Assembly: GCA_937951455.1 (NCBI GenBank)
Contig: CALFBU010000306.1
Span: 1-7,811 of the forward strand
Direction: 5' to 3'
Length of the DNA: 7,811 nt
From: an uncultured Rhizobiaceae group bacterium
GTDB taxonomy: Bacteria; Pseudomonadota; Alphaproteobacteria; Rhizobiales; Rhizobiaceae
Shown here: positions 1 to 6,234 of the stretch, one piece after another
Position numbering within the stretch: the stretch's first letter is position 1
Layout: every line of letters begins with the position of its first letter
Program-made: the position numbers and the translations under genes
The notes under the pieces: generated by a model
What the model saw: the letters and a program-made list of their open reading frames with translations, nothing else
Database searches by the model: none
Told to the model about the DNA's origin: nothing

Positions 1-639
1 AAAAAACCTGTTACAACAAACGTCGGAACACTGGCAGCATCCGCCGGATACATGATTGCAGCCGGAAGTGATCATATCGTTGCAAGACGTTCATCAATCA
101 TCGGCTCAATTGGTGTGCTGTTTCAATACGCAGACGCGTCAGAATTACTCGACAAGGTTGGAGTGAAAGTAAAAACTGTAAAATCTTCACCTCTAAAAGC
201 GGAGCCAAATCCATTTAACCCCGCGAGCCCTGAAGCGGTTGCGATGATCGACAGGCTTATTCAAGATACCTACAGGTGGTTTGTTGGCATAGTCGCTGAA
301 CGCAGAGACATGAAAGAGTTTGAAGTTCTAAGACTCGCTGACGGCAGCATCTTTACCGGAAGTCAAAGTCTTGAGAATGGTTTGATTGACGCAATAGGCG
401 GCGAAGACGTTGCTATCAATTGGCTTAATGAGGAAAAAGACATTTCTAAAGACCTCAAAGTCATCGAGCGAAAGCCAAAGCGTCCAACCGATAGCATTTT
501 TGGAAATCCAGCTGCCATCGCAACAATAGCAAGACTTTTCGGCATTGAAATTGGTAATTCAGAAGCAAAAGCGCTAGAAGATGCCGTTAGGGAACGTCTT
601 CCGCTTGACGGTCTGGTCTCTATTTGGCAAGGTTCTTGA
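1..639 (+). CDS. sppA: Signal peptide peptidase SppA, short form (5' end missing)
   Basis: This is the C-terminal 212 residues of an S49-family serine protease, which cleaves leftover signal peptides at the inner membrane. The reading frame is open from base 1, so the start and the N-terminal membrane anchor lie outside the window. The nucleophile motif LAASAGYM puts the catalytic Ser at partial residue 14 (codon 40-42), followed by the family hallmark GSIGV at about 35-39. A Lys in [11 protein letters not shown] is at partial residue 66 (codon 196-198). The Ser-to-Lys spacing of 52 matches the Ser/Lys dyad of the short (about 300-residue) Bacillus-type SppA, rather than the long E. coli form whose Lys is far upstream. 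It ends with TGA and is followed 31 bases later by ihfB. Identification is secure; substrates are not visible. Confidence 0.95.
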   Translation, partial: KKPVTTNVGTLAASAGYMIAAGSDHIVARRSSIIGSIGVLFQYADASELLDKVGVKVKTVKSSPLKAEPNPFNPASPEAVAMIDRLIQDTYRWFVGIVAERRDMKEFEVLRLADGSIFTGSQSLENGLIDAIGGEDVAINWLNEEKDISKDLKVIERKPKRPTDSIFGNPAAIATIARLFGIEIGNSEAKALEDAVRERLPLDGLVSIWQGS

Positions 640-657
640 CAGTAATTATTGGCGCCA

Positions 658-662
658 AAGGA
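658..662 (+). promoter_or_regulatory. Ribosome binding site of ihfB
   Basis: AAGGA sits 8 bases before the ATG at 671. It fixes the ihfB start, since the open frame extends upstream into sppA. It lies at the edge of a perfect 10-base palindrome, TTGGCGCCAA (649-658), which could slightly affect access to the site. Confidence 0.7.
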
Positions 663-670
663 TTACCCAC

Positions 671-949
671 ATGATTAAATCTGAATTAGTACAGATGATA
701 GCAGACAAAAACCCGCATCTATATCACCGCGATGTGGAAAATGTTGTAAATGCAATACTCGATGAAATCACTGACGCACTAGCCAGTGGTAACAGGGTAG
801 AGCTGCGTGGCTTCGGCGCTTTTTCCGTTAAAAACAGACCTGCAAGAACTGCCAGAAATCCCAAAACAGGGGATCAGGTAAGTGTGGATGAAAAATGGGT
901 GCCGTTTTTCAAAACAGGTAAAGAGCTACGCGACCGGCTTAATAACTAA
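671..949 (+). CDS. ihfB: Integration host factor subunit beta
   Basis: This 92-residue protein is a DNA-bending histone-like factor. It pairs with IHF-alpha (ihfA, not in this window) and bends DNA by minor-groove intercalation at specific sites, assisting transcription, replication and recombination. The N-terminal helical dimerisation part ([17 protein letters not shown]) is followed by the conserved GFGAFSV turn at about 47-53. The arm motif RNPKTG at about 62-67 contains the intercalating Pro64, and the protein ends with a C-terminal helix containing [11 protein letters not shown]. The HU/IHF fold is unmistakable; the IHF-beta assignment rests on the N-terminal sequence, the length and the sppA neighbour. 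The ATG at 671 is preferred over in-frame codons further upstream because AAGGA (658-662) lies 8 bases before it and the resulting length is normal for the family. Confidence 0.95.
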   Translation: MIKSELVQMIADKNPHLYHRDVENVVNAILDEITDALASGNRVELRGFGAFSVKNRPARTARNPKTGDQVSVDEKWVPFFKTGKELRDRLNN

Positions 950-967
950 TCCAAAAATTGGTATAAT

Positions 968-972
968 GAGGA
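968..972 (+). promoter_or_regulatory. Ribosome binding site deciding a TTG start (LapA-domain gene)
   Basis: GAGGA is 9 bases before TTG 982 and too far (21 bases) from the in-frame ATG at 994, so it supports the TTG start. Confidence 0.65.
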
Positions 973-981
973 CTGAATATC

Positions 982-1332
982 TTGCGTAAAATTATGAACT
1001 TTATCTTTTTGGTTCCGATAGCAATCGTTTTGATTTTGCTGTCCGTTGCTAACAGACATTGGGTGACATTCAGTCTTGATCCACTTAATACGGAGGCTCC
1101 TGCCTTTGCGCTTTCACTTCCTTTTTTCGTCTTCATATTTGCAGCGCTTATCATTGGCGCCATGATTGGCTCTTGCCTGACCTGGTTCACCCAAGGCAAA
1201 CACAGAAAAGCTTTGCGCGAACAGGCTTACGAAAACACATGTCTGAAGCGTGAGTATGAAAAAGAGCATCCGACTGATAAAAAGCAACCGGCAGAAATTG
1301 CACCTGGACTGCCGCTGATCTCAAACAGTTAA
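982..1332 (+). CDS. LapA-domain (DUF1049) small inner-membrane protein
   Basis: This 116-residue protein has two predicted membrane helices (about residues 4-22 and 46-68), joined by a short segment with the family-like pattern ANRHWVTFSLDP at 23-34. A charged C-terminal tail (about 70-116) is partly helical and Lys/Glu-rich. This matches the LapA/DUF1049 family, named after the E. coli lipopolysaccharide-assembly protein LapA. In alphaproteobacteria the role is not established, so no gene symbol is given. The TTG at 982 is chosen because GAGGA (968-972) stands 9 bases before it; the next candidate, ATG at 994, would be 21 bases away. The 32-base gap from ihfB suggests cotranscription. Its stop overlaps the stop of the convergent manC. 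Confidence 0.85.
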   Translation: MRKIMNFIFLVPIAIVLILLSVANRHWVTFSLDPLNTEAPAFALSLPFFVFIFAALIIGAMIGSCLTWFTQGKHRKALREQAYENTCLKREYEKEHPTDKKQPAEIAPGLPLISNS

Positions 1333-2759
1333 GATTTGGAATTACGATTGTAATCATCTTCAAGGCGAATGATATCATCTTCACCAAGATAATCACCTGT
1401 TTGAACTTCAATAATCACCACAGGTTCAAGTGTGCGGTTTGCTAAACGATGAACGCTTCCCAGCGGAATGTAAATGGACTGGTTGGGCTTGAGCGTCTGC
1501 ACTTTGTCATCAATCGTTATTTCAGGCGTTCCTTGAACCACAACCCAATGCTCGGCACGATGTTTATGCTTTTGTAGCGACAGAACACCCGCAGGCTTGA
1601 TAATAATTCGCTTTACCTGATAACCATCCCCATTATCAAGTTGTTCGTAATTCCCCCACGGGCGGTATACTTGTAGGGCTGTATCGGCTTCGTCGCGTCC
1701 CTCGGACTTGAGTTTTTCGACCAATTCCTTAATCGCTTCACTTTCAGACTGTGACCCAACGAAGACCACATCTCTCGTAGCCACAACAATTGTATCATCG
1801 ACGCCCAAAAGCGTGGTCAATCGATCGCGAGAATGAACGAGATTGTTACTGCCATCTTTGACGATGACATCACCAAGCATAACGTTATCAGCTTCATCTT
1901 TTGGCAAGTTTCGCCATACAGAATTCCAGGTCCCGATATCAGACCAGTCATGGCTTGCTGCAAAAACCACAGCCTTTTCAGTTTTTTCCATAATGGCGTA
2001 GTCAACGGAAATCGACGGACTTACTTCAAAACTTTTTTCATCAAGCCTCAGAAAATCAAGATCGGCTTTTTTCTTTAGGTGTGCCTTGGTTACAGCCTCA
2101 ACGACCTCAGGCACATGACGGCCTGCTTCCTCCAAAAAGCAATCCGCACGAAACATGAAGTTACCGCTGTTCCAAAGATAGCCCTCTTCCATGTACTTGA
2201 GAGCCAAGGCCTCATCAGGCTTTTCGACAAAACTTAAAACCTGATTGCCGCCTTCATCCAGCATGGTTTCGCTTGGCAAGATATAACCATATCCCGTTGC
2301 AGGATAATCAGGCTTGATACCAAAGGTAATCAAATGCCCCTGTTGGGCGGCTTGTATTGCGTTTTCAATAGTTTGCTCAAAACCTGCTTGATCGTTAATC
2401 GCATGGTCAGCAGCCAATACCAATACAATTGAATTCTCGTCACGCTCCAGCGCTTGAAGACATCCAGCAACGATCGCAGCACAAGAATTTCTCTGCATCG
2501 GCTCAAGAATAATATCAGCTTCAATTGCAAGCGTATTTAAATCTTCAGCGATTAGAAAACGATGATCATTTGCACCAATGATAATGGGCTTGCGATCAAA
2601 CAAATTGCCTGAGCAGCGCAATATTGTGCTTTGAAAAAGACTACGTTCACCACCAAGATTTAAAAATTGTTTAGGCTTTGTGTTGCGCGATAACGGCCAA
2701 AGACGCGTACCAGCGCCACCACTTAAAATTATCGGTGTGACTTGAGACTTTGAAATAAT
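1329..2759 (-). CDS. manC: Mannose-1-phosphate guanylyltransferase / mannose-6-phosphate isomerase, type II
   Basis: This bifunctional cytoplasmic enzyme has an N-terminal GDP-mannose pyrophosphorylase domain that makes GDP-mannose from GTP and mannose-1-phosphate. Its C-terminal cupin domain interconverts fructose-6-phosphate and mannose-6-phosphate. With the proposed start the protein has 476 residues, normal for type II enzymes. Visible motifs are the nucleotide-binding signature GGAGTRLWPLSR (about 14-25) followed by PKQF, the sugar-phosphate motif FVEKP (about 177-181), NSGNF (about 197-201), YRPWGNYE at the cupin start, and the metal-binding stretch QKHKHRAEHW (about 396-405). The first canonical start codon in frame is TTG at 2621-2619, which would delete the whole GTRLWP signature. 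The frame is open back to a TGA inside the end of opgH and contains no ATG, GTG, TTG or CTG. ATT at 2759-2757 (or the next ATT) is therefore the likely start, about 23 bases after the opgH stop. Function is secure, start uncertain. GDP-mannose would feed surface polysaccharides or another mannosyltransferase. Confidence 0.93.
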   Translation of the reverse strand: MISKSQVTPIILSGGAGTRLWPLSRNTKPKQFLNLGGERSLFQSTILRCSGNLFDRKPIIIGANDHRFLIAEDLNTLAIEADIILEPMQRNSCAAIVAGCLQALERDENSIVLVLAADHAINDQAGFEQTIENAIQAAQQGHLITFGIKPDYPATGYGYILPSETMLDEGGNQVLSFVEKPDEALALKYMEEGYLWNSGNFMFRADCFLEEAGRHVPEVVEAVTKAHLKKKADLDFLRLDEKSFEVSPSISVDYAIMEKTEKAVVFAASHDWSDIGTWNSVWRNLPKDEADNVMLGDVIVKDGSNNLVHSRDRLTTLLGVDDTIVVATRDVVFVGSQSESEAIKELVEKLKSEGRDEADTALQVYRPWGNYEQLDNGDGYQVKRIIIKPAGVLSLQKHKHRAEHWVVVQGTPEITIDDKVQTLKPNQSIYIPLGSVHRLANRTLEPVVIIEVQTGDYLGEDDIIRLEDDYNRNSKS

Positions 2760-2782
2760 ACCCCACCCGGTAGCTGAAAAAC

Positions 2783-4645
2783 CTACGCAACAATTCTCAT
2801 ATCTTTGGCAGATACTGTTCTTACGATATCAAGATTTGCATCAATAGCCAGCAATTCTTGTGTTGTTAGCGGTGAGTGCAGCTCGCTGTTTTGTTCATGC
2901 TCCGCACGAATGGAAATGGCAGGAAGGTTCAAAGCGCGAATGATGACCGGTGGCGTTTCTTCTTCCGGCAATTGCCAGAAACCAAATTTTGCAGCCAGCC
3001 TTCCAAAAAACAAATGCGAACTTGTAATGCCAAACGGCACAGCCAAAATCGGACCGATGAATACTGGCAAGCATATAAGCAAAGCCAACGCACTCAGATT
3101 TCCAACGCTCAGCACACCAGCAACACCGATAATACCAAACAAAACTTGTGGCCATAGGTGTTTTACGGTCACGCCAAGCGGAAGCGATTCAGCACAGCGT
3201 GATTGTGTGGTCCAACCTTTTGCTTTGCGCAGTACAAAGAGCTTGAAAAGAAATATCGTATTGGCAACAGCCATAATCGGCGCAAGCATCATGGAAAAAA
3301 TGATCTCCAAGAACGATCCAAAGATTACGGATATCCCACCGCCAAAAGATTTGCGTAAATCTCTGCGAAGCAGGACATCAGCGATTGAAGCAATTTTGGG
3401 CGCGAATATCATGCCCATGATAATGGCAAACAATGTATAACCAGGCCCGACACCCTGCATTTGAACGCCGATTTGCGGATATACGAATGCGGATGTACCG
3501 ACGATGATAAAAAGCATCCATGCTGGCGAACCAATGAACATCATAATCGCAAGCACAAGCTGAATACGGCTTGTGGGCAATAGACCAGGCTCATTCAACA
3601 GTTTGAAATATTGCATGTTGCCATGACACCAGCGTAAATCACGGCGAATAAACTCGAGAATATGAGGCGGGTTTTCTTCGTAAGATCCCATCTCTTCTGC
3701 AAGCACGCGACATTCAAAACCGGCACGGCGCATGTAAACAGCCTCTACTTGATCGTGGCTTAATATCCAGCCTGAAAGCGGGCCTTCTCCTTCCATTTTT
3801 GGAAGATGACAATGATCTACAAATGGCTGAATTCTAATGAGCGCATTGTGCCCCCAATAAGGGCCACAATCAGCCTGCCACCATGCGCTGCCGATTGTAT
3901 AGGACTTCATGCCCATGCGCATGCCGAACTGGAACACACGCGTAAAAGCGCTGTCAGAAGGAAGACCAACCACAAGACTTTGCAAGATGCCTAGATTATC
4001 ATTTTTCTGCATGATGCGAACCATGCGCAAAACTGAAGACGCAGACATGACACTGTCCGCATCAAGTGTGAGCATGTAATCGTGGTTAGAACCCCAGCGC
4101 TCGCAGAAATCGCGAATATTGCCTGCTTTAAAACCGGGATTGTCTTCACGGCGTCGGTAAGTCACATCGAACTGACCAGCCCAGTCATTTTTCAATTTGG
4201 CAAAAATAGCTTCTTCTTCGCTAATCACTTCAGGAAAATAGCTATCGCTCAATACATAGACATGAAACTTGTCGCCTTCACCGGAGGCAACAAGACGTGC
4301 CATCATGGCGTTCAGATTACGGCTGACCTGTTGTGCATCTTCATTGCGAATACACATGGCAATTGCCGTAGACGTGGTGATTTTCTCTTCACCTGTTATT
4401 TCAGCAGAAGCGGGATAAACATGCGCGGCCGCATTATCCTTGGTGCGCAACAAGATAAAACCGATGACTGCATTCCAGAACCCGATGGCAGTCCACGGCA
4501 GCGTAATCGCAAAACAAATCAACAAAACCCACTCAGCTGCAACAATACCCCCCAGCGATAGCGAATACGCCATCATGCCGAGAAGTCCCAAAATTGTAAT
4601 TACAACCAGAGAGGCGAAGATTTGTCTGCGAATTGTTGGTGTCAT
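2783..4645 (-). CDS. opgH: Glucans biosynthesis glucosyltransferase H (OpgH/MdoH), GT2 family
   Basis: This 620-residue inner-membrane enzyme is predicted to polymerise glucose from UDP-glucose into the backbone of osmoregulated periplasmic glucans. Two N-terminal membrane helices (about 10-30 and 36-66) precede the cytoplasmic GT2 catalytic domain (about 90-350). That domain has the metal-binding LDADS motif (Asp195, Asp197), QADCGPYWGHNA (about 257-268), the catalytic-base region LSHDQVEA (Asp298) and the acceptor/processivity motif RRDLRW (334-339). Several further helices follow between about 360 and 540, then a soluble tail. E. coli OpgH is about 847 residues; this form has almost no cytoplasmic segment before the first helix, the part that binds FtsZ in E. 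coli. The periplasmic partner OpgG is not in the window. It is read first in a unit with manC. No good ribosome binding site is visible before the ATG at 4645. A related GT2 with another product cannot be excluded. Confidence 0.9.
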   Translation of the reverse strand: MTPTIRRQIFASLVVITILGLLGMMAYSLSLGGIVAAEWVLLICFAITLPWTAIGFWNAVIGFILLRTKDNAAAHVYPASAEITGEEKITTSTAIAMCIRNEDAQQVSRNLNAMMARLVASGEGDKFHVYVLSDSYFPEVISEEEAIFAKLKNDWAGQFDVTYRRREDNPGFKAGNIRDFCERWGSNHDYMLTLDADSVMSASSVLRMVRIMQKNDNLGILQSLVVGLPSDSAFTRVFQFGMRMGMKSYTIGSAWWQADCGPYWGHNALIRIQPFVDHCHLPKMEGEGPLSGWILSHDQVEAVYMRRAGFECRVLAEEMGSYEENPPHILEFIRRDLRWCHGNMQYFKLLNEPGLLPTSRIQLVLAIMMFIGSPAWMLFIIVGTSAFVYPQIGVQMQGVGPGYTLFAIIMGMIFAPKIASIADVLLRRDLRKSFGGGISVIFGSFLEIIFSMMLAPIMAVANTIFLFKLFVLRKAKGWTTQSRCAESLPLGVTVKHLWPQVLFGIIGVAGVLSVGNLSALALLICLPVFIGPILAVPFGITSSHLFFGRLAAKFGFWQLPEEETPPVIIRALNLPAISIRAEHEQNSELHSPLTTQELLAIDANLDIVRTVSAKDMRIVA

Positions 4646-4668
4646 ACTAAGGATTACCCAAAAACAAA

Positions 4669-4674
4669 ATTATA
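4669..4674 (-). promoter_or_regulatory. Candidate -10 element of opgH-manC
   Basis: TATAAT on the minus strand matches the housekeeping -10 consensus and would start transcription roughly 17 bases before the opgH ATG. There is no convincing -35 at the standard distance. The surrounding sequence is A/T-rich, so a chance match is possible. Confidence 0.35.
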
Positions 4675-4678
4675 AATA

Positions 4679-4691
4679 CATTTGACAAATG
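4679..4691. repeat. Perfect 13-bp palindrome, possible operator
   Basis: CATTTG-A-CAAATG is a perfect inverted repeat of six-base arms around one base. It covers the plus-strand TTGACA (4682-4687) and lies directly upstream of the minus-strand TATAAT, within its spacer. That is where a dimeric regulator could control both divergent promoters. I do not recognise it as the site of a particular regulator. Confidence 0.4.
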
Positions 4692-4719
4692 CTCCATCAC
4701 CCGCCTTTTAGGCATAAAT

Positions 4720-4743
4720 GAGACAAACATTGCGCTATGTCTC
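4720..4743. repeat. Inverted repeat GAGACA-N12-TGTCTC
   Basis: Perfect six-base arms are separated by 12 bases, 27 bases before the GTG start at 4770. It could be a second operator or a weak hairpin in the leader of the plus-strand operon. An overlapping ACAT/ATGT pairing within the same segment gives an alternative fold. There is no T-run after it, so it is not a rho-independent terminator. Confidence 0.35.
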
Positions 4744-4769
4744 ACCTTATAGAGAAATTTAACTGAACT

Positions 4770-5804
4770 GTGTCTGAACATTTGCCTCAATTAAACGTTA
4801 CCAAAGCGAGAGCGAAGCGACTTACTTACAAAGCTGCATCTAGTGCGCTGATAGAAGAATGTCAACTTGCTGATTTAAAAGATAAAAATGTAACAATACA
4901 AACGCTTTACAGTGGCATTAGCCGGGGCACGGAAAGCCTTGTTTATCACGGCAAAGTCCCAATTAGCGAACGTTCTCGTATGAAATGCCCCCACCAAACC
5001 GGCGACTTTTCCTATCCTGTCAGTTACGGTTATGCCTGTGTCGGGAAAGTTATTGAAACACAAAGTGATGTCTCGTGTGTAAAAACGGATGACCTTGTCT
5101 TCGTTTTGCATCCTCACCAGGATTTTTTCCAAGTTCACGAAGACGCCTGCAATCTCATACCAGAAAGCCTGCCAGCTTCTCAGGCCGTTCTTTCAGCCAA
5201 TATGGAAACGGCACTTAATGCGGTTTGGGATGCAGACCTAAATGAGACGCAACATCATATGGTGATCGGTGCCGGCGTTGTGGGTCTTTTGACTGCATTT
5301 TGTCTTAAGTCAATTTCAGGACACGTACCAACCATCGTTGATATCAATTCAGAGAAAAAAGACATCGCAGAAAAACTGGGGCTCAATTTTCTAACACCAG
5401 ATGAAATCAAAACCTCCAAAAAGGCAGAATACGAGCGTCTTTTTAACACCAGCGCGTCAGACAAAGGCTTGCAGCTGGCGATTGATACGGCTGGCTTTGA
5501 AGCCAAAATAATCGAAATGAGCTGGTATGGTGACAAGCAAGTGAACTTAAAGCTAGGGGGTCCGTTTCATTCCAAGCGATTGCAAATTATTTCAAGCCAG
5601 GTGGGTCATGTCGCACCTGCTAAACGCGAAACTCATTCTTATTCAGACCGCATGCAGGAAGCCATGAAACTTCTCAGCGACTCAAGCCTTACCGCCCTGC
5701 TTGAGCCTGAAATTTCTTTTGAAACATTGCCAGACCATCTTCACGACATATTTAATGCCAATAGCAGTGCACTCTGCCAATTGGTCACTTATAACACCGC
5801 ATAA
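4770..5804 (+). CDS. Medium-chain dehydrogenase/reductase-like protein without recognisable zinc ligands
   Basis: This 344-residue protein belongs to the alcohol-dehydrogenase-like MDR superfamily. The N-terminal GroES-like half contains SGISRGTESLVYHG (about 48-61), PVSYGYACVGKV (about 83-94) and LHPHQDFF (about 113-120). LSANMETALNAVWDA (about 141-155) precedes a Rossmann segment with GAGVVGLL (167-174) and an acidic residue, Asp191, at the end of the second strand, which favours NAD(H). In zinc ADHs the catalytic ligands are a Cys, the His of GHE, and a second Cys. Here the matching places read Ser (about 51), Tyr-Ala in GYA (88-89) and no Cys, and the structural-zinc Cys cluster is absent. 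The SGIS.GTE start resembles the BchC-like branch. A zinc-free oxidoreductase is inferred; the substrate is unknown. GTG is the first possible start, because an in-frame TGA lies at 4764-4766; only a weak AGAGAAA (4751-4757) precedes it. It is the first gene of the rightward operon. Confidence 0.85.
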   Translation: MSEHLPQLNVTKARAKRLTYKAASSALIEECQLADLKDKNVTIQTLYSGISRGTESLVYHGKVPISERSRMKCPHQTGDFSYPVSYGYACVGKVIETQSDVSCVKTDDLVFVLHPHQDFFQVHEDACNLIPESLPASQAVLSANMETALNAVWDADLNETQHHMVIGAGVVGLLTAFCLKSISGHVPTIVDINSEKKDIAEKLGLNFLTPDEIKTSKKAEYERLFNTSASDKGLQLAIDTAGFEAKIIEMSWYGDKQVNLKLGGPFHSKRLQIISSQVGHVAPAKRETHSYSDRMQEAMKLLSDSSLTALLEPEISFETLPDHLHDIFNANSSALCQLVTYNTA

Positions 5805-5820
5805 CAAATCAGTTTATTTT

Positions 5821-5825
5821 AGGAG
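5821..5825 (+). promoter_or_regulatory. Ribosome binding site deciding a TTG start (PTPS-like gene)
   Basis: AGGAG lies 7 bases before TTG 5833 in the 28-base gap after the dehydrogenase gene. It is the strongest ribosome site in the window and fixes the start, although the open frame runs back into the preceding gene. Confidence 0.8.
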
Positions 5826-5832
5826 AACACCC

Positions 5833-6231
5833 TTGCACGCAATAGAAGTTCGCGATCACATCATGATTGCCCATTCATTTAAAGGCGAATTTTTTGGCCC
5901 CGCTCAGGCTATGCACGGTGCAACCTTTATCGTCGATGCCTGTTTCATTTCTGAAACATTGGATGAAAACAATGTTGTGATTGATATCGGCGCGGCCCAT
6001 GACGCATTAAAAGCCGTGTTGCAACCCATCAACTATGCCAATCTTGATGAATTGCCCCAGTTCAAAGGGGAAAACACAACAACAGAATTCTTGACGCGAT
6101 ATATTTTTGACCACCTGGCAAAAGCTGCAAATGCGGGTGAGTTGGGTCGCAAAAAAGGTGAGTTAAGCGCAATCCGCGTTACCATCGAAGAAAGCCACGT
6201 TGCGCGCGCTTGGTATGAGGGCAAACTTTAA
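5833..6231 (+). CDS. 6-pyruvoyl-tetrahydropterin synthase / QueD-like protein with altered active site
   Basis: This 132-residue protein has the one-domain PTPS (T-fold) pattern and length. Visible family blocks are MIAHSF (11-16), MHGATF (27-32), VIDIGAAHDALK (49-60), INYANLDEL (66-74), ENTTTEFL (80-87) and IEESHVARAWY (118-128). PTPS and QueD act on dihydroneopterin triphosphate using three zinc-binding His, a Cys nucleophile and an Asp/His pair. Here His14 and His28 remain, but the third zinc ligand of HGH is Ala30. The Cys expected four residues before HGH is Ala24, and the usual LDH reads INY, with Asn67 and Tyr68. The late conserved Glu (119 or 120) is kept. The fold is well supported, but canonical PTPS or queuosine (QueD) activity looks unlikely. 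Fold-mates in the T-fold family bind pterins or purines, so a modified pterin-related substrate is an inference. The TTG start is fixed by AGGAG; the next gene starts 3 bases after its stop. Confidence 0.85.
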   Translation: MHAIEVRDHIMIAHSFKGEFFGPAQAMHGATFIVDACFISETLDENNVVIDIGAAHDALKAVLQPINYANLDELPQFKGENTTTEFLTRYIFDHLAKAANAGELGRKKGELSAIRVTIEESHVARAWYEGKL

Positions 6232-6234
6232 TTT

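Larger units (their letters stand above)
4646..4769. promoter_or_regulatory. Divergent intergenic region between opgH and the dehydrogenase operon
   Basis: This is the only sizeable gap in the window, 124 bp between the two divergent starts, and it must hold promoters for both units. On the minus strand a perfect TATAAT (4674-4669) lies about 24 bases before the opgH ATG, but the hexamer 17 bases upstream of it is a poor -35. On the plus strand a perfect TTGACA (4682-4687) has only a weak -10 partner, TTTTAG at 4706-4711 (spacer 18). Two inverted repeats are present and are listed separately. The promoter assignments are inferences from short matches. Confidence 0.5.

Noticed and set aside
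636..641. TTGACA at the end of sppA as a possible ihfB promoter
   Set aside because: No -10-like hexamer stands at 16-18 bases, and a start there would fall at the ihfB ATG. It is probably chance overlap with the sppA stop.
649..658. TTGGCGCCAA palindrome between sppA and ihfB as a terminator
   Set aside because: A perfect 10-base palindrome leaves almost no loop and has no following T-run, and it touches the ihfB ribosome site.
959..967. TGGTATAAT, an extended -10-like sequence before the LapA-domain gene
   Set aside because: Transcription would start near 974, after the GAGGA ribosome site (968-972), and no -35 is visible. Cotranscription with ihfB is simpler.
1329..2621. Shorter manC starting at TTG 2621
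   Set aside because: It would lose the GGAGTRLWPLSR nucleotide-binding signature, which is intact in frame just upstream.
2805..3440. Open frame of 211 codons on the plus strand opposite opgH
   Set aside because: It lies entirely antisense to a clear OpgH, and its translation shows no recognisable family or membrane/domain pattern. It is a shadow frame.
4082..4561. Open frame of 159 codons on the plus strand inside opgH
   Set aside because: It is antisense to the OpgH catalytic domain, with no domain pattern and no supporting ribosome site.
5701..5832. Upstream extension of the PTPS-like frame into the dehydrogenase gene
   Set aside because: It overlaps the 3' end of the dehydrogenase gene in another frame. 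The AGGAG at 5821-5825 and PTPS family length both support TTG 5833.
5833..6231. Assignment of the PTPS-like gene as queD (queuosine synthesis)
   Set aside because: Key catalytic residues are replaced and no queC, queE or queF neighbour is visible.
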